From NCBI RefSeq assembly GCF_018614095.1, contig NZ_JAGGOY010000036.1:14932-78931 (forward strand): DNA of 64,000 nucleotides. The letters run 5' to 3'. This document shows positions 25,545-35,261 of this stretch, one piece after another (position 1 is the stretch's first letter; the number at the start of each line of letters is the position of its first letter). The translations under genes were made by a program, and so were the position numbers. The stretch is from Streptomyces sp. ISL-87. Lineage in GTDB: Bacteria; Actinomycetota; Actinomycetes; Streptomycetales; Streptomycetaceae. Below the pieces are notes generated by a model. That model was given only the letters and a program-made list of their open reading frames with translations, was not told where the DNA came from and did no database searches.

Positions 25545-26144
25545 TTGTACGAAGGCGTGGTCCAGGACCTGATCGACGAACTGGGCAGGCTGCCCGGCGT
25601 CGGGCCCAAGAGCGCGCAGCGGATCGCCTTCCACATCCTCCAGGCCGAGCCCACCGACGTCCGCCGCCTCGCGCACGCGCTGCTTGAGGTGAAGGACAAG
25701 GTCCGGTTCTGTGCGGTGTGCGGGAACGTGGCGCAGGAGGAGCGGTGCACCATCTGTCGCGACCCGCGCCGCGACACCACGGTCATCTGTGTCGTGGAGG
25801 AGCCGAAGGATGTGGTCGCGATCGAGCGGACCCGCGAGTTCCGGGGCAAGTACCACGTCCTCGGCGGCGCGATCAGCCCGATCGAGGGCGTCGGCCCGGA
25901 CGACCTGCGCATCCGCGAGCTGCTGACGCGCCTCGCGGACGGTACGGTCACCGAGCTGATCCTGGCCACCGACCCGAACCTGGAGGGCGAGGCGACCGCC
26001 ACGTACCTCGCCCGCATGATCAAGCCCATGGGCCTGAAGGTCACCCGCCTGGCCAGCGGCCTCCCCGTCGGGGGAGATCTGGAGTACGCGGACGAGGTCA
26101 CGCTCGGGCGGGCCTTTGAAGGAAGGCGACTTCTTGATGTCTGA
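25545..26144 (+). CDS. recR: Recombination protein RecR
   Basis: The product has 199 residues from TTG 25545, chosen because gaagg lies at the right distance and the usual N-terminus ([20 protein letters not shown]) begins there. The helix-hairpin-helix [11 protein letters not shown] is followed by the zinc finger C56-x2-C59-x8-C68-x2-C71, then a Toprim domain ([33 protein letters not shown]). RecR loads RecA with RecO/RecF at gaps. It overlaps the DUF5063 gene by 8 bases. Confidence 0.98.
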   Translation: MYEGVVQDLIDELGRLPGVGPKSAQRIAFHILQAEPTDVRRLAHALLEVKDKVRFCAVCGNVAQEERCTICRDPRRDTTVICVVEEPKDVVAIERTREFRGKYHVLGGAISPIEGVGPDDLRIRELLTRLADGTVTELILATDPNLEGEATATYLARMIKPMGLKVTRLASGLPVGGDLEYADEVTLGRAFEGRRLLDV

Positions 26145-26814
26145 CGCAACGCTGCACGCCCTGGGCCAGGATCCGGACGACTTCGCCGTCCAGATCGCGG
26201 ACCAGATCGAGTCCTTCATCGTCGCGGTCGGCGAGGTGGCCAAGGGCGAGGACCCGGACAGCGCGGTGCCCTTCCTCCTCCTGGAGGTGTCCCAGCTGCT
26301 GCTGGCGGGCGGCCGGCTGGGCGCGTACCAGGACGTCGTGCCCGACGAGCGTTACGAGCCCGACCTCGGCCCGGAGCCGGATGTGGACGACCTGCGCGAG
26401 CGGTTCGCGTACATGCTGGAACCGGTCGACGTGTACTCCGAGGTCTTCGACCCCTACGAGCCGCGCAAGGCGCCCGTCGCGCACCGCATCTCCGACGACG
26501 TGGCCGATGTGGTGGCCGATCTGCGGCACGGGCTGGCGCACTACCGCTCGGGGCGGACGACCGAGGCGCTGTGGTGGTGGCAGTTCTCGTACTTCACCAA
26601 CTGGGGCCCGACGGCCTCGGCCACCCTGCGGGCCCTCCAGTCGCTGGTGGCGCACGTACGCCTCGACCAGCCGTTGGAGGCCCTGAACGGCCTGGACACG
26701 GACGAGGACCTGGCCGAGGAGGACCTCGCGGAGCAGGCCGGCCGGGTGATGGCGGAGGAAATCGGTGGTCCGCTGGGCATGAGCGGCAGCAAGCGGCAAG
26801 TGAGCGGCAAGTGA
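26137..26814 (+). CDS. DUF5063 protein
   Basis: The product has 225 residues from ATG 26137, with gaaggaagg upstream, inside the last codons of recR. It is acidic and soluble. Recognisable parts are [40 protein letters not shown] and the Trp-rich [20 protein letters not shown]. It is conserved next to recR in Streptomyces, which suggests a link to RecR or only shared expression; function unknown. The C-terminus (GSKRQVSGK) is encoded by the start of a 12-bp tandem repeat. Confidence 0.88.
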   Translation: MSDATLHALGQDPDDFAVQIADQIESFIVAVGEVAKGEDPDSAVPFLLLEVSQLLLAGGRLGAYQDVVPDERYEPDLGPEPDVDDLRERFAYMLEPVDVYSEVFDPYEPRKAPVAHRISDDVADVVADLRHGLAHYRSGRTTEALWWWQFSYFTNWGPTASATLRALQSLVAHVRLDQPLEALNGLDTDEDLAEEDLAEQAGRVMAEEIGGPLGMSGSKRQVSGK

Positions 26815-26868
26815 GTCGCAAGTAAGCGGCAAGTGAGCTGCAAGTGAGCTGCAAGCGAGCGGAAGTAG
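26782..26868 (+). repeat. About seven units of agcggcaagtga-type 12-mer
   Basis: Starts in the last 11 codons of DUF5063 and continues past its stop with degenerate units (agcggcaagtg, agtcgcaagta, agctgcaagtg). The stop codon lies within a unit. Confidence 0.85.
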
Positions 26869-26992
26869 TGGATCACCAGGCAGGGGAACTCATTCCCTGA
26901 TCTTTTCGTCTCATGATGTGGTACGAGGCGGTCGGATCCCGGTCGCTCGTTAGACTGCACCAGCAATGAGACGGACTGAGCGAGGAGCGCAC

Positions 26993-28267
26993 GTGGGCCT
27001 TGTCGTGCAGAAGTACGGAGGCTCCTCCGTAGCGGATGCCGAAGGCATCAAGCGCGTCGCCAAGCGAATCGTGGATGCCAAGAAGAACGGCCACCAGGTG
27101 GTCGTCGTGGTATCCGCGATGGGCGACACGACGGACGAGCTGATCGATCTCGCCGAGCAGGTATCCCCGATGCCTGCCGGGCGCGAATTCGACATGCTGC
27201 TGACCGCCGGAGAGCGGATCTCCATGGCCCTGCTGGCCATGGCGATCAAAAACCTGGGCCACGAGGCCCAGTCGTTCACCGGCAGCCAGGCAGGCGTCAT
27301 CACCGACTCGGTCCACAACAAAGCGCGCATCATCGATGTCACGCCGGGCCGTATCCGCACCGCGCTGGACGAGGGCAACATCGCCATCGTCGCCGGCTTC
27401 CAGGGCGTGTCCGCGGACAGCAAGGACATCACCACCCTCGGGCGCGGTGGTTCCGACACCACGGCCGTGGCGCTCGCCGCCGCCCTGGACGCCGAGGTCT
27501 GCGAGATCTACACCGACGTCGACGGCGTCTTCACCGCGGACCCCCGCGTCGTGAAGAAGGCCAAGAAGATCGACTGGATCTCCTCCGAGGACATGCTGGA
27601 GCTCGCGGCCTCCGGCTCCAAGGTGCTGCTGCACCGCTGCGTCGAGTACGCGCGCCGCTACAACATCCCGATCCACGTCCGCTCGTCCTTCTCGGGACTG
27701 CCGGGCACCTGGGTCAGCAACGAGAATCCGCAAGGGGACGCGCAGGTGGAGCACGCCATCATCTCCGGAGTCGCTCACGACGTCTCCGAAGCCAAGATCA
27801 CGGTCGTCGGCGTCCCGGACAAGCCGGGCGAGGCCGCGGCGATCTTCCGCGCCATCGCGGACGCCGAGATCAACATCGACATGATCGTGCAGAACGTGTC
27901 CGCCGCCTCGACCGGGCTGACGGACATCTCCTTCACCCTCCCCAAGACCGAGGGCCACAAGGCCATCGACGCCCTGGAGAAGGCGAAGGGCGCGATCGGC
28001 TTCGAGTCCCTGCGCTACGACGACCAGATCGGCAAGATCTCCCTGGTCGGCGCGGGCATGAAGACGAACCCGGGCGTCACCGCCTCCTTCTTCCAGGCGC
28101 TGTCCGACGCGGGCGTCAACATCGAGCTGATCTCCACCTCCGAGATCCGCATCTCGGTCGTGACCCGCCAGGACGACGTCAACGAGGCCGTCCGCGCCGT
28201 GCACACGGCCTTCGGCCTCGACTCCGACAGCGACGAGGCCGTCGTCTACGGAGGCACCGGCCGATGA
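26993..28267 (+). CDS. lysC: Aspartokinase (alpha subunit, with internal beta start)
   Basis: The product has 424 residues from GTG 26993 with gaggag upstream. The N-terminal kinase domain has [19 protein letters not shown] and, at about residue 150, [16 protein letters not shown]. Two C-terminal ACT domains ([40 protein letters not shown]) provide feedback inhibition by lysine/threonine. It phosphorylates aspartate at the entry to lysine, threonine, methionine and diaminopimelate synthesis. An in-frame GTG at codon 252 has its own ribosome binding site and would give the beta subunit known from actinobacterial ask genes. ATGA overlap with asd. Confidence 0.98.
   Translation: MGLVVQKYGGSSVADAEGIKRVAKRIVDAKKNGHQVVVVVSAMGDTTDELIDLAEQVSPMPAGREFDMLLTAGERISMALLAMAIKNLGHEAQSFTGSQAGVITDSVHNKARIIDVTPGRIRTALDEGNIAIVAGFQGVSADSKDITTLGRGGSDTTAVALAAALDAEVCEIYTDVDGVFTADPRVVKKAKKIDWISSEDMLELAASGSKVLLHRCVEYARRYNIPIHVRSSFSGLPGTWVSNENPQGDAQVEHAIISGVAHDVSEAKITVVGVPDKPGEAAAIFRAIADAEINIDMIVQNVSAASTGLTDISFTLPKTEGHKAIDALEKAKGAIGFESLRYDDQIGKISLVGAGMKTNPGVTASFFQALSDAGVNIELISTSEIRISVVTRQDDVNEAVRAVHTAFGLDSDSDEAVVYGGTGR
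27733..27748 (+). promoter_or_regulatory. Internal ribosome binding site and start of the aspartokinase beta subunit
   Basis: aagggg at about 27731-27736 lies some nine bases before an in-frame GTG (27746-27748) that starts [12 protein letters not shown] and gives 173 residues. This is where the beta subunit of other actinobacterial aspartokinases begins. Confidence 0.75.
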
Positions 28268-29340
28268 CCGCCACCCGGTCGACCCCGGCTCCGGCGCTGG
28301 CCGTGGTCGGGGCGACCGGAGCAGTCGGCTCTGTCCTGCTCCAGATGCTGTCCCAGCGGGCGGACGTCTGGGGCGACATCCGCCTCATCGCCTCCGCCCG
28401 CTCGGCCGGCCGCATGCTGACCGTCCGCGGGGAGGAGACCGAGGTGCTCGCCCTCACCGAGGACGCCTTCGACGGTCTCGGGGCGGGCGATGTGGTGCTC
28501 TTCCTGACCCCGGCCGAGGTTTCGGCGCGGTGGGCTCCCGTGGTCACCGCCCGCGGGGCCGTCGTCGTGGACCAGTCCGCGGCCTTCCGGGCCGACCCCG
28601 AGGTGCCGCTGGTGGTGCCCGAGGTGAACGGGCACGCCGTACGGATCCGGCCGCGCGGGATCGTCGCCACCCCGGACTGTGTGACCGCCACGATGGTCGC
28701 GGCGCTGGGCGCGCTGCACGCCGAGTACGCGCTGGCAGACCTGACCGTCTCCTCGTACCAGGCCGCGAGCGCCGCCGGACGGGCCGGCTCCGAGGTGTTG
28801 CGCCGTCAGCTGTCGCTGGTCGCCGGGACCTCCCTGGGGGAGCAGACCGGGGATGTGCGCCGTGCCGTGGGCGAGGACACCGGGCCGTTCGACGCCCCGC
28901 TCGCGCTCAACGTGGTGCCCTGGTCCGGTGAGCTGCGCAAGGGCGGCTGGTCCTCGCACGAGCTGGCCGTACGGGCGGAGATCCGGCGGATCCTGGAGCT
29001 GCCGGGGCTGCCGATCGCGGTGACGTGCGTACAGGTTCCGGTACTGACCGGGCATTCGGTGAGCATCCGGGCGCGGTTCGAGAACGACGTGGACGCCCTG
29101 CACGCCCGGGAGATCCTGGAGGCCGCGCCGGGGGTGGTCGTCGTGGACGACCCGGCGGTGCGGGAGTTCCCGACCCCGGTGGACGCGGCCGGGACGGACC
29201 CCGTCTGGGTGGGGCGGTTGCGGGCCTCGCTCGACGACAGCCGCTCGCTGGAGTTCTTCCTGTGCGCCGACAATCTCCGCAAGGGCGCCGCGCTGAATGC
29301 CACTCAGATCTCGGAACTGATCGCGGGTGAAACCGCGTAA
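28264..29340 (+). CDS. asd: Aspartate-semialdehyde dehydrogenase
   Basis: The product has 358 residues. NADP-binding [12 protein letters not shown] is at the N-terminus, with the active-site segment [10 protein letters not shown] (Cys139). The common motif has Asn-Cys-Ser/Thr; here Val follows the Cys. A substrate-binding region [13 protein letters not shown] follows. It reduces beta-aspartyl phosphate to the semialdehyde right after aspartokinase. The ATG overlaps the lysC stop (ATGA), so both are co-translated. Some Streptomyces have a second asd gene; this one is coupled to lysC. Confidence 0.95.
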   Translation: MTATRSTPAPALAVVGATGAVGSVLLQMLSQRADVWGDIRLIASARSAGRMLTVRGEETEVLALTEDAFDGLGAGDVVLFLTPAEVSARWAPVVTARGAVVVDQSAAFRADPEVPLVVPEVNGHAVRIRPRGIVATPDCVTATMVAALGALHAEYALADLTVSSYQAASAAGRAGSEVLRRQLSLVAGTSLGEQTGDVRRAVGEDTGPFDAPLALNVVPWSGELRKGGWSSHELAVRAEIRRILELPGLPIAVTCVQVPVLTGHSVSIRARFENDVDALHAREILEAAPGVVVVDDPAVREFPTPVDAAGTDPVWVGRLRASLDDSRSLEFFLCADNLRKGAALNATQISELIAGETA

Positions 29341-29509
29341 TTCACTTTGTAGGATCGGTGACGATCCCTTGATCAAGGTGATGGCCCGACCGCCGTCTCG
29401 AAAGACGGGGCAATCGGGAAGAGCAGGTACGCATGAGGGCAATGGGGATATTGCTGGTGACTCTGCCTCGCGCGTACAACCCTGACGGGGAGACGCGTGT
29501 CCAACTGGC

Positions 29510-30250
29510 GTGGCAGAGGCATTGCTCGACATCGCTGTTGTACCGGCGCGCTTCGGAATCATTCCGTCACGCCGGCGCTCCCCTGTGCTCGGCGGGTTCC
29601 CGGTGATCGTTCCCGTCCCGCCGGCGGGCGCGTCGCCGGTCGCGCCGCCGTCCGCCGTTCCGACCCGGGGCGGCCGCGTGCCCTCGCCCCGCGATAGCGC
29701 GGACACCGCCGGGAGCAGTGCCGCGGCGGCCACCGCCGAGAAGGCGGTGGTGGCCGGCACGACGGTCGACCACCTCACCGAGACCTACCAGGCGCACTAC
29801 CGCTCGCTCCTCGGCCTCGCCGCGCTGCTCCTCGACGACACCGCCTCGTGCGAGGACGTGGTCCAGGAGGCGTTCATCCGCGTGCACTCGGCGCGCAACC
29901 GGGTCCGGGACCGCGACAAGACGCTGGCGTACCTGCGCCAGACCGTCGTCAACCTCTCGCGCTCCGCGCTGCGCCGCCGCATCCTCGGCCTCAAGCTGCT
30001 GTCGAAGCCGATGCCGGACATGGCCAGTGCCGAGGAGGGCGCGTACGACCAACTGGAGCGGGACGACCTGATCAAGGCGATGCGGGGACTCCAGCGGCGC
30101 CAGCGTGAGGTGCTGGTGCTGCGGTACTTCGCGGACATGACGGAAGCCCAGGTCGCCGAGACGCTCGGTATATCGCTCGGCTCGGTGAAGGCGTACGGAT
30201 CGCGGGGCATTGCCGCGCTGCGGGTGGCGATGGAGGCTGCGCAGTCATGA
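29510..30250 (+). CDS. ECF-type RNA polymerase sigma factor (SigE-like family)
   Basis: The product has 246 residues from GTG 29510. Region 2 contains LTETYQAHYRSLLGLAALLL and CEDVVQEAFIRVHSARNRVR. Region 4 is LQRRQREVLVLRYFADMTEA, QVAETLGISLGSVKAYGSRG. The first ~85 residues are a Pro/Ala-rich leader that most relatives lack, and no clear ribosome binding site precedes 29510, so the true start may be further in (for example near 29680). The next gene overlaps by 4 bases and encodes a single-pass membrane protein, the usual layout for a sigma factor and its anti-sigma or partner. Confidence 0.9.
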   Translation: MAEALLDIAVVPARFGIIPSRRRSPVLGGFPVIVPVPPAGASPVAPPSAVPTRGGRVPSPRDSADTAGSSAAAATAEKAVVAGTTVDHLTETYQAHYRSLLGLAALLLDDTASCEDVVQEAFIRVHSARNRVRDRDKTLAYLRQTVVNLSRSALRRRILGLKLLSKPMPDMASAEEGAYDQLERDDLIKAMRGLQRRQREVLVLRYFADMTEAQVAETLGISLGSVKAYGSRGIAALRVAMEAAQS

Positions 30251-31350
30251 TGGACGACCACAAGAACCCGCCGGGCGCTGCGAGCGAGGCCTCCGGACTC
30301 GGTGAGGGCAGCGAGGAGCAGGCGCTGCGGAGCCTGTTCAGCGGCGCCGTCCAGGGCCTGGAGCCCGCCGAGGGCGCGCTGGAGCGACTGCGGTACGCCG
30401 TCCCCGCGCGCCGGGCCCGCAACCGGAGGGTGCTCGTCGGCGCGGCGGCGGTCGCGCTGCTGGCCGGTACGTCGATCCCGGCCGCGATGCACATGACGGC
30501 CGCGGAGGGCAGCCCCACCGACCACTCCGCCATGGCCGGCCACGGCCAGGACCAGGGCGGCAAGGCCGACGGCACCTCCGACCCGCACCAGAACGGTTCC
30601 GGGGGACCCCACCCGACGCTCACGAGGACCCCCGGCAAGGGCCAGGAGTCGGCCGGCGCCCAGCCGGCCCCCCGGGCCAGCGGCTCCCCGAGCGGCGGCG
30701 CGGTGGCCGGCCCGTCGAGCACCCCGGCCGGCGGCAGGCCGGTACCGCCGCCCGCGGCGCCGGGCGTGCCCGGCTGCGGGGCCGCGCAGCTGGGCGTGCA
30801 GAGCAGCGCGCACGCCCCCGAGGCGGACGGCAAGGTGTACGGCAGCTTCAAAATCACCAACGTCTCCGGCAAGGGCTGCAAGATCACCGGCCCGGACCAC
30901 GTGACGGCGGCCGCCGCGCCCGGTGCCGTGTCCGGGAGCGGTCCGGCGGTGAGCGTGGTGGGCCACACGGCGGGGGATCCGGCGAGCGGGCTGCTGCCCG
31001 ACCCGTCGGCGGAGGCACCCGTGCTGATGCTCCAGCCCAACGCGGCGTACGAGGTCCAGTTCGCGTGGGTGCCCTCGGCGGAGTCCTGTACGGCGACGCC
31101 CGCGGACCCGGGGACCAAGCCCCCGGCGGACGCCACCTCGGATTCCTCGGGGACCACGCAGGACGGCGCCGGCGGAGCGGCAACGGGCACGGAATCGCAG
31201 ACCGGCGGCCCGTCCCCGGACCCGAACGGGGTGGCGGTGTCCCACACGCCCCTGACGGGTGCCCCGACGACGCAGGCCACCATCCCCACGGCCTGCGGGG
31301 GCACGGTCTACCGAACGGGTGTCATCCCGCTGGAAGCGCCCAAGCCTTAG
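30247..31350 (+). CDS. Single-pass membrane protein with DUF4232-like outer domain, sigma partner
   Basis: The 367-residue protein has a cytoplasmic N-terminus of ~60 residues (EEQALRSLFSGAVQGLEPAE, ALERLRYAVPARRAR). One membrane helix (VLVGAAAVALLAGTSIPAAM) and a long Gly/Pro/Ser-rich linker follow. The outer beta domain starts GCGAAQLGVQSSAHA and contains GSFKITNVSGKGCKITGP, resembling DUF4232. Its overlap with the ECF sigma gene suggests an anti-sigma or signal-relay role, but I see no zinc-binding anti-sigma motif in the cytoplasmic part. The four Cys in the outer domain could form disulfides. Confidence 0.75.
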   Translation: MMDDHKNPPGAASEASGLGEGSEEQALRSLFSGAVQGLEPAEGALERLRYAVPARRARNRRVLVGAAAVALLAGTSIPAAMHMTAAEGSPTDHSAMAGHGQDQGGKADGTSDPHQNGSGGPHPTLTRTPGKGQESAGAQPAPRASGSPSGGAVAGPSSTPAGGRPVPPPAAPGVPGCGAAQLGVQSSAHAPEADGKVYGSFKITNVSGKGCKITGPDHVTAAAAPGAVSGSGPAVSVVGHTAGDPASGLLPDPSAEAPVLMLQPNAAYEVQFAWVPSAESCTATPADPGTKPPADATSDSSGTTQDGAGGAATGTESQTGGPSPDPNGVAVSHTPLTGAPTTQATIPTACGGTVYRTGVIPLEAPKP

Positions 31351-31379
31351 CGAGCGGCGCCAGCGGGCGCCAGCGGGCG

Positions 31380-32156
31380 CTAGCGGGTCCCGGCGGGCTC
31401 GGCCTCCGCCAGAAGCCCCGCCTCGGCGTCCCGCAGGGTCTCCACCTCGCGGCGGTAGAGCCGGAACCACATGAACAGCACGAAGGCGGCGAAGACGAAC
31501 CACTCGCCGGTGTAGCCGAGGTTCTGGAAGGCCTTCAGGTCGAGCCCGGTGTTGACCGGCGCCTGCGCGGGCACCGGAGTCATCCCGTCCGCCGGACTCT
31601 GCACCGTCAGCCAGGCGTCGTACAGGTCGTCCGGCACGATGTTGACCAGCGAGGCCGCCCCGATCACCCCGAGCTGCCCGGCCGGCAGACCGCCCGCCGC
31701 GTGCACGCCCTTGGTGCCGGAGTTCTCCGAGGCCTGGAGCGCGCCCGTCACCTCGACCCGCCCGGCCGGCGCGGCCGGAGCCTTCGCCGCGTCCGCCGTC
31801 CCCGGCAGCCAGCCCCGGACCACCGGGACGGCCTTGCCGGAGTCGGTCTTCAGCAGGGTGAGGACGTAGAACCCGGACTTCCCGTCGAGCGTCCGCTCGG
31901 GGACCAGCAGCTGTTCGCCGTACTCCCCGGAGGCGGAGGCGAGCCGTCCGGAGGTCTTCTTGTCCACCGGAAGGAGCGAGTCCAGCGGCGCCGCGACCTG
32001 GTCGGCGGGCCGCTCGGCGGTCGCCTCCCGGTGGCTCTCGACGCGGTCCTCGAACCGGCCGAGCTGCCAGGACCCCATGAACAGGCAGAAGGGGACGCCG
32101 AGCGCGACGAAGACGTTGATCCCCCACCAGCGCGGGGTCAGGAGAAACCGGTGCAC
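31380..32156 (-). CDS. SURF1-family membrane protein
   Basis: The product has 258 residues from GTG 32156. It has the SURF1 topology: an N-terminal helix (RWWGINVFVALGVPFCLFMG) followed directly by SWQLGRFEDR (family W-Q-x-x-R), a large outer beta domain (VPVVRGWLPGTAD matches the family xVxRGWVP) and a C-terminal helix (WFVFAAFVLFMWFRLYRREV). SURF1 helps assemble heme-copper cytochrome oxidase. A second in-frame GTG lies 24 bases upstream, and both starts fall in a hairpin. It lies 53 bases behind the S9 peptidase. Confidence 0.9.
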   Translation of the reverse strand: MHRFLLTPRWWGINVFVALGVPFCLFMGSWQLGRFEDRVESHREATAERPADQVAAPLDSLLPVDKKTSGRLASASGEYGEQLLVPERTLDGKSGFYVLTLLKTDSGKAVPVVRGWLPGTADAAKAPAAPAGRVEVTGALQASENSGTKGVHAAGGLPAGQLGVIGAASLVNIVPDDLYDAWLTVQSPADGMTPVPAQAPVNTGLDLKAFQNLGYTGEWFVFAAFVLFMWFRLYRREVETLRDAEAGLLAEAEPAGTR

Positions 32157-32183
32157 CCCACCACCGTACGGGGGGTGCACCGG
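32148..32183. promoter_or_regulatory. Hairpin covering the SURF1-like start region
   Basis: Perfect 12-bp stem: ccggtgcacccc (32148-32159) with ggggtgcaccgg (32172-32183) and a 12-base loop. It contains the GTG start codon and lies between the S9 peptidase stop and the SURF1-like gene. It could terminate the first transcript or limit translation of the second. Confidence 0.6.
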
Positions 32184-32209
32184 ATCAAAGGGGGCGGGGC
32201 CGCTAATTG

Positions 32210-34030
32210 CTACTGCCGGTGGGGCAGGTGCTTCAGCGTGAACTCCAGCTCCATCCGGACCTGCTTGATCCGCTCCTCCACCACGAGCGAGCCGTGCCCG
32301 GCGTCGTACCGGTACACCTCGTGCACCGCCCCGCGCGCCGTCAGCCGGTCCACGTAGTTGTCGATCTGCCGGATCGGGCAGCGCGGGTCGTTCATGCCCG
32401 CCGCGATGTGCACCGGCGCCTTCACCGCGTCCACGTACGTCAGCGGCGAGGAGGCCTCGAAGCGCTCCGGTACCTCCTCCGGCGTGCCGCCGAAGAGCGT
32501 GCGGTCCAGGGACTTCAGCGCCTCCATCTCGTCGTGGTACGCCGTCACGTAGTCCGCGACGGGTACGGCGGCCAGGCCCACGGCCCAGGCGTCGGGCTGC
32601 ATGCCGAGCCCCAGGAGCGTGAGGTATCCGCCCCACGAGCCGCCCGACAGCACCAGCCGCGCCGGATCGGCGAGGCCGGAGGCCACCGCCCATTCCCGGA
32701 CCGCCGTGATGTCCTCCAGCTCGATCAGGCCGACCCGGTGCTTGAGGGCGTCGGTCCACTCCCGGCCGTAGCCCGTCGAGCCGCGGTAGTTGACCCGGAC
32801 GACCGCGAAGCCGTGGTCCAGCCAGGCCGCCGGGGCCGCCGCGAAGGCGTCGCTGTCGTGCCAGGTGGGCCCGCCGTGGATCTCGAACACCGTCGGGAAG
32901 GGGCCGTCGCCGTGCCCCCGGGGCCGCTGCGCGAGGGCGTGGATCCGCCCGCCCGGGCCCTGGACCCACACGTCCTCCACCGGCACCGAGCCGGGCGGCC
33001 GGAAACCGGGGGGATCGAGGACGACCCCGCCCGCGGTGGACCGTACGGAGGCGGGCTCGGCCGCCGAGGACCACTGGTACTCCACCGTCCCGTCGGGCCG
33101 CGCCGTCGCACCGGACACCGACCCGGCGGGCGTTTCCACGCGTACGAGGTCACGCGCGGCCAGGTCGTACCGCCAGAGCTCGCTGCGCGCCTCGAAGCTG
33201 TGCGCGATGAGCAGGGCCGAACCGTCCGGGTACCACTCGGCGCTCACATCGCCCGGCAGGTCGATGGCCAGGTCCTCCTGTGCGCCCGTGACCACGTCCC
33301 ACACCATGGGCTCCCAGCGGCCGCGCCGCTGGTGGCCGACGAGCAGCCGGGTGTCCCCGGCGACCGGCGCGAAGCCGAGCACCTCAAGGCCCAGCTCCTC
33401 GCTGCCGCCCCTGGAGTCGTCCAGTTCGGCGACGGTGGCGCCGTCGAGGGTGACCACGCGGATCGCGGAGTGCAGGGCGTCGCCGTGCTCGGTGTGCTCG
33501 ATCGCGATGAGCGTGCCGTCGCGGGACAGGTCGCCGACGCCGGCCGACTCGCGGTGCCGGTAGATCACGGCGGGCGCCGACCCGTCGGGCCGTACGACGT
33601 GGATGGTGGAGCCCTCCTCGTCGGTGGACCGGCCGACGACCGCCGTCCCGTCCCGTCCGATGGCGAGTCCGGCCGGGTACGAGGGCTCCAGCCCCGGGGT
33701 GGCCGGCTCGTCGGGGCCGCCCGTGAAGGGCTGGCGCACCCAGGTGCCGAACTCGTCGCCGTCGGTGTCGGAGAACCACCAGATCCACTCGCCGTCGGGG
33801 GAGAGGGTGCCGTCGGTGGTCCCGTTGGGGCGGTCGGTGGCCTGCCGCTGTGCGCCGGTGGCGCGGTCCCAGGCGTAGAGCTCGTAGGTCCCGGTCGCGT
33901 TGGAGACGAAGAGCGAGCGGTCCGGGGCGTCCTCGGCCCAGTCGGGCAGCCCGACGCGTGGTGCCCGGAACCGCTTCTCCCAGTCGGGGGTGCCGTCGCC
34001 GTCGGGGGTCACATCGGTGTCGCTGGTCAT
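32210..34030 (-). CDS. S9-family prolyl oligopeptidase-like peptidase
   Basis: The 606-residue protein has an N-terminal beta-propeller of about 340 residues with repeating WD-like blades (TDGTLSPDGEWIWWFSDTDG, VGDLSRDGTLIAIEHTEHGD). The C-terminal alpha/beta hydrolase domain has oxyanion region FEIHGGPTWHDSD, nucleophile GGSWGGY, catalytic Asp in AAGMNDPRCP and catalytic His in YDAGHGSLV. No signal peptide, so cytosolic. It probably cleaves or trims oligopeptides. It shares its strand with the acyltransferase 10 bases upstream. Confidence 0.95.
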   Translation of the reverse strand: MTSDTDVTPDGDGTPDWEKRFRAPRVGLPDWAEDAPDRSLFVSNATGTYELYAWDRATGAQRQATDRPNGTTDGTLSPDGEWIWWFSDTDGDEFGTWVRQPFTGGPDEPATPGLEPSYPAGLAIGRDGTAVVGRSTDEEGSTIHVVRPDGSAPAVIYRHRESAGVGDLSRDGTLIAIEHTEHGDALHSAIRVVTLDGATVAELDDSRGGSEELGLEVLGFAPVAGDTRLLVGHQRRGRWEPMVWDVVTGAQEDLAIDLPGDVSAEWYPDGSALLIAHSFEARSELWRYDLAARDLVRVETPAGSVSGATARPDGTVEYQWSSAAEPASVRSTAGGVVLDPPGFRPPGSVPVEDVWVQGPGGRIHALAQRPRGHGDGPFPTVFEIHGGPTWHDSDAFAAAPAAWLDHGFAVVRVNYRGSTGYGREWTDALKHRVGLIELEDITAVREWAVASGLADPARLVLSGGSWGGYLTLLGLGMQPDAWAVGLAAVPVADYVTAYHDEMEALKSLDRTLFGGTPEEVPERFEASSPLTYVDAVKAPVHIAAGMNDPRCPIRQIDNYVDRLTARGAVHEVYRYDAGHGSLVVEERIKQVRMELEFTLKHLPHRQ

Positions 34031-34040
34031 GACCCCATTC

Positions 34041-35261
34041 TCACCCGCCTGCGGCGGGGGCCAGCCACTTCTTCAGGGCCTTGGCGCTCGGCCGCTCGAC
34101 GAACCGGTGCACCAGCCAGGCGGCCACAAGCATGGCCGCGACCACACCCCCGACCAGCACCCCGGGCGCCACCGAGGTGTGGAGCCGGCGGAAGACCTCC
34201 CAGCCCAGCTGCTCGTGGAGGAGGTACAGCGGGAACGTGAGCGCGCCGGCGGTGGTGAGCCAGCGGCGGTTGAAGAAGGAGAGACGGCCGAGGGCCACGG
34301 CGAGCACCAGCAGGTAGAACACGGTGATGACGGCCAGGCAGACGGGCCACGATATGGAGTGCCGTACCGACCCCTCGGCGGTCTTCATCAGGAAGCGCAG
34401 CTGGTTCTGCGCCAGCAGCCAGGACGTGCCGAGCAGCAGCCAGGTCACGGGCGTCGGGCCGAAGCGGTACATCAGGAACATCACCACGCCCGCGACGAAG
34501 AACGGGGCGGCGCCCGGCATCGCGAACAGGTCGATCAGCTCGTTGTCGGCGTGCGGCCCCAGGACGGACAGGAGCAGCCACAGGCCGCAGAAGACGACGA
34601 CCCGGCGGTAGGTGAGGCCGAGGGCGGCGACGACGGCGAAGAGCAGGTAGAAGCGCAGCTCGGCCCAGAGCGTCCAGTAGGCGGGGTCTATGTCGCCGAC
34701 GCCGATGGCCTCCTGGAGCATCGTCAGATTCGTCAGGATCTTGGAGGCCGTGATCCCGGTCTGCTTTGGGCCGTGGGACACGAGCATCACCGCGGCGGTG
34801 ACCAGGACGGCGAACCAGTACGCCGGGTAGAGCCGGATCACCCGGGAGACCGCGAACTGCCGGACATCGCGGCCCCAGCAGGACATGCAGATCACGAAGC
34901 CGCTGATCAGGAAGAACAGCTGGACGCCGAGCCAGCCGTAGGAGGCGAAGGGGTGCGCGGTGGGGAAGACCTCGGAGGTCGAGACGCCCCAGACCGGCGT
35001 GCCCCTGTCGTCGAAGGCTATGAAGTGGAAGGCGACGACCATGAGGGCGGCGATCAGGCGCAGGCCGTCGAGGGTGTAAAGCCGTCCGCCCCGGCCGGAG
35101 CCGGGGCGGGGGGCGGAGCGAGGAACGGAACCGGCGGCGGAGCCAGGGGTGCAACCGGGGCCGGAGCCAGGGGTGGAACCGGAGGTCGTGGCAGGTGCCG
35201 TAGCCGGGTCCGGGGCGGAGGCCGTGGCGGGGCGGGGGGCGGGGACGGCCGGATGAGTCAT
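34041..35261 (-). CDS. Acyltransferase family 3 membrane protein
   Basis: The 406-residue protein has a disordered Ala/Pro/Ser/Gly N-terminus of ~55 residues, then an acyltransferase 3 domain: GRLYTLDGLRLIAALMVVAF with catalytic His in FHFIAFD, QLFFLISGFVICMS, RVIRLYPAYWFAV, and ten or so helices. It probably adds acyl groups to an envelope glycan. It overlaps the PIG-L deacetylase by 4 bases and so forms one unit with a deacetylase and perhaps a Stealth phosphotransferase. Confidence 0.92.
   Translation of the reverse strand: MTHPAVPAPRPATASAPDPATAPATTSGSTPGSGPGCTPGSAAGSVPRSAPRPGSGRGGRLYTLDGLRLIAALMVVAFHFIAFDDRGTPVWGVSTSEVFPTAHPFASYGWLGVQLFFLISGFVICMSCWGRDVRQFAVSRVIRLYPAYWFAVLVTAAVMLVSHGPKQTGITASKILTNLTMLQEAIGVGDIDPAYWTLWAELRFYLLFAVVAALGLTYRRVVVFCGLWLLLSVLGPHADNELIDLFAMPGAAPFFVAGVVMFLMYRFGPTPVTWLLLGTSWLLAQNQLRFLMKTAEGSVRHSISWPVCLAVITVFYLLVLAVALGRLSFFNRRWLTTAGALTFPLYLLHEQLGWEVFRRLHTSVAPGVLVGGVVAAMLVAAWLVHRFVERPSAKALKKWLAPAAGG

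Noticed and set aside
26782..26868. 12-mer repeats as an origin or iteron array
   Set aside because: They begin inside a coding sequence, decay quickly, and no replication gene is nearby; slippage repeat is simpler.
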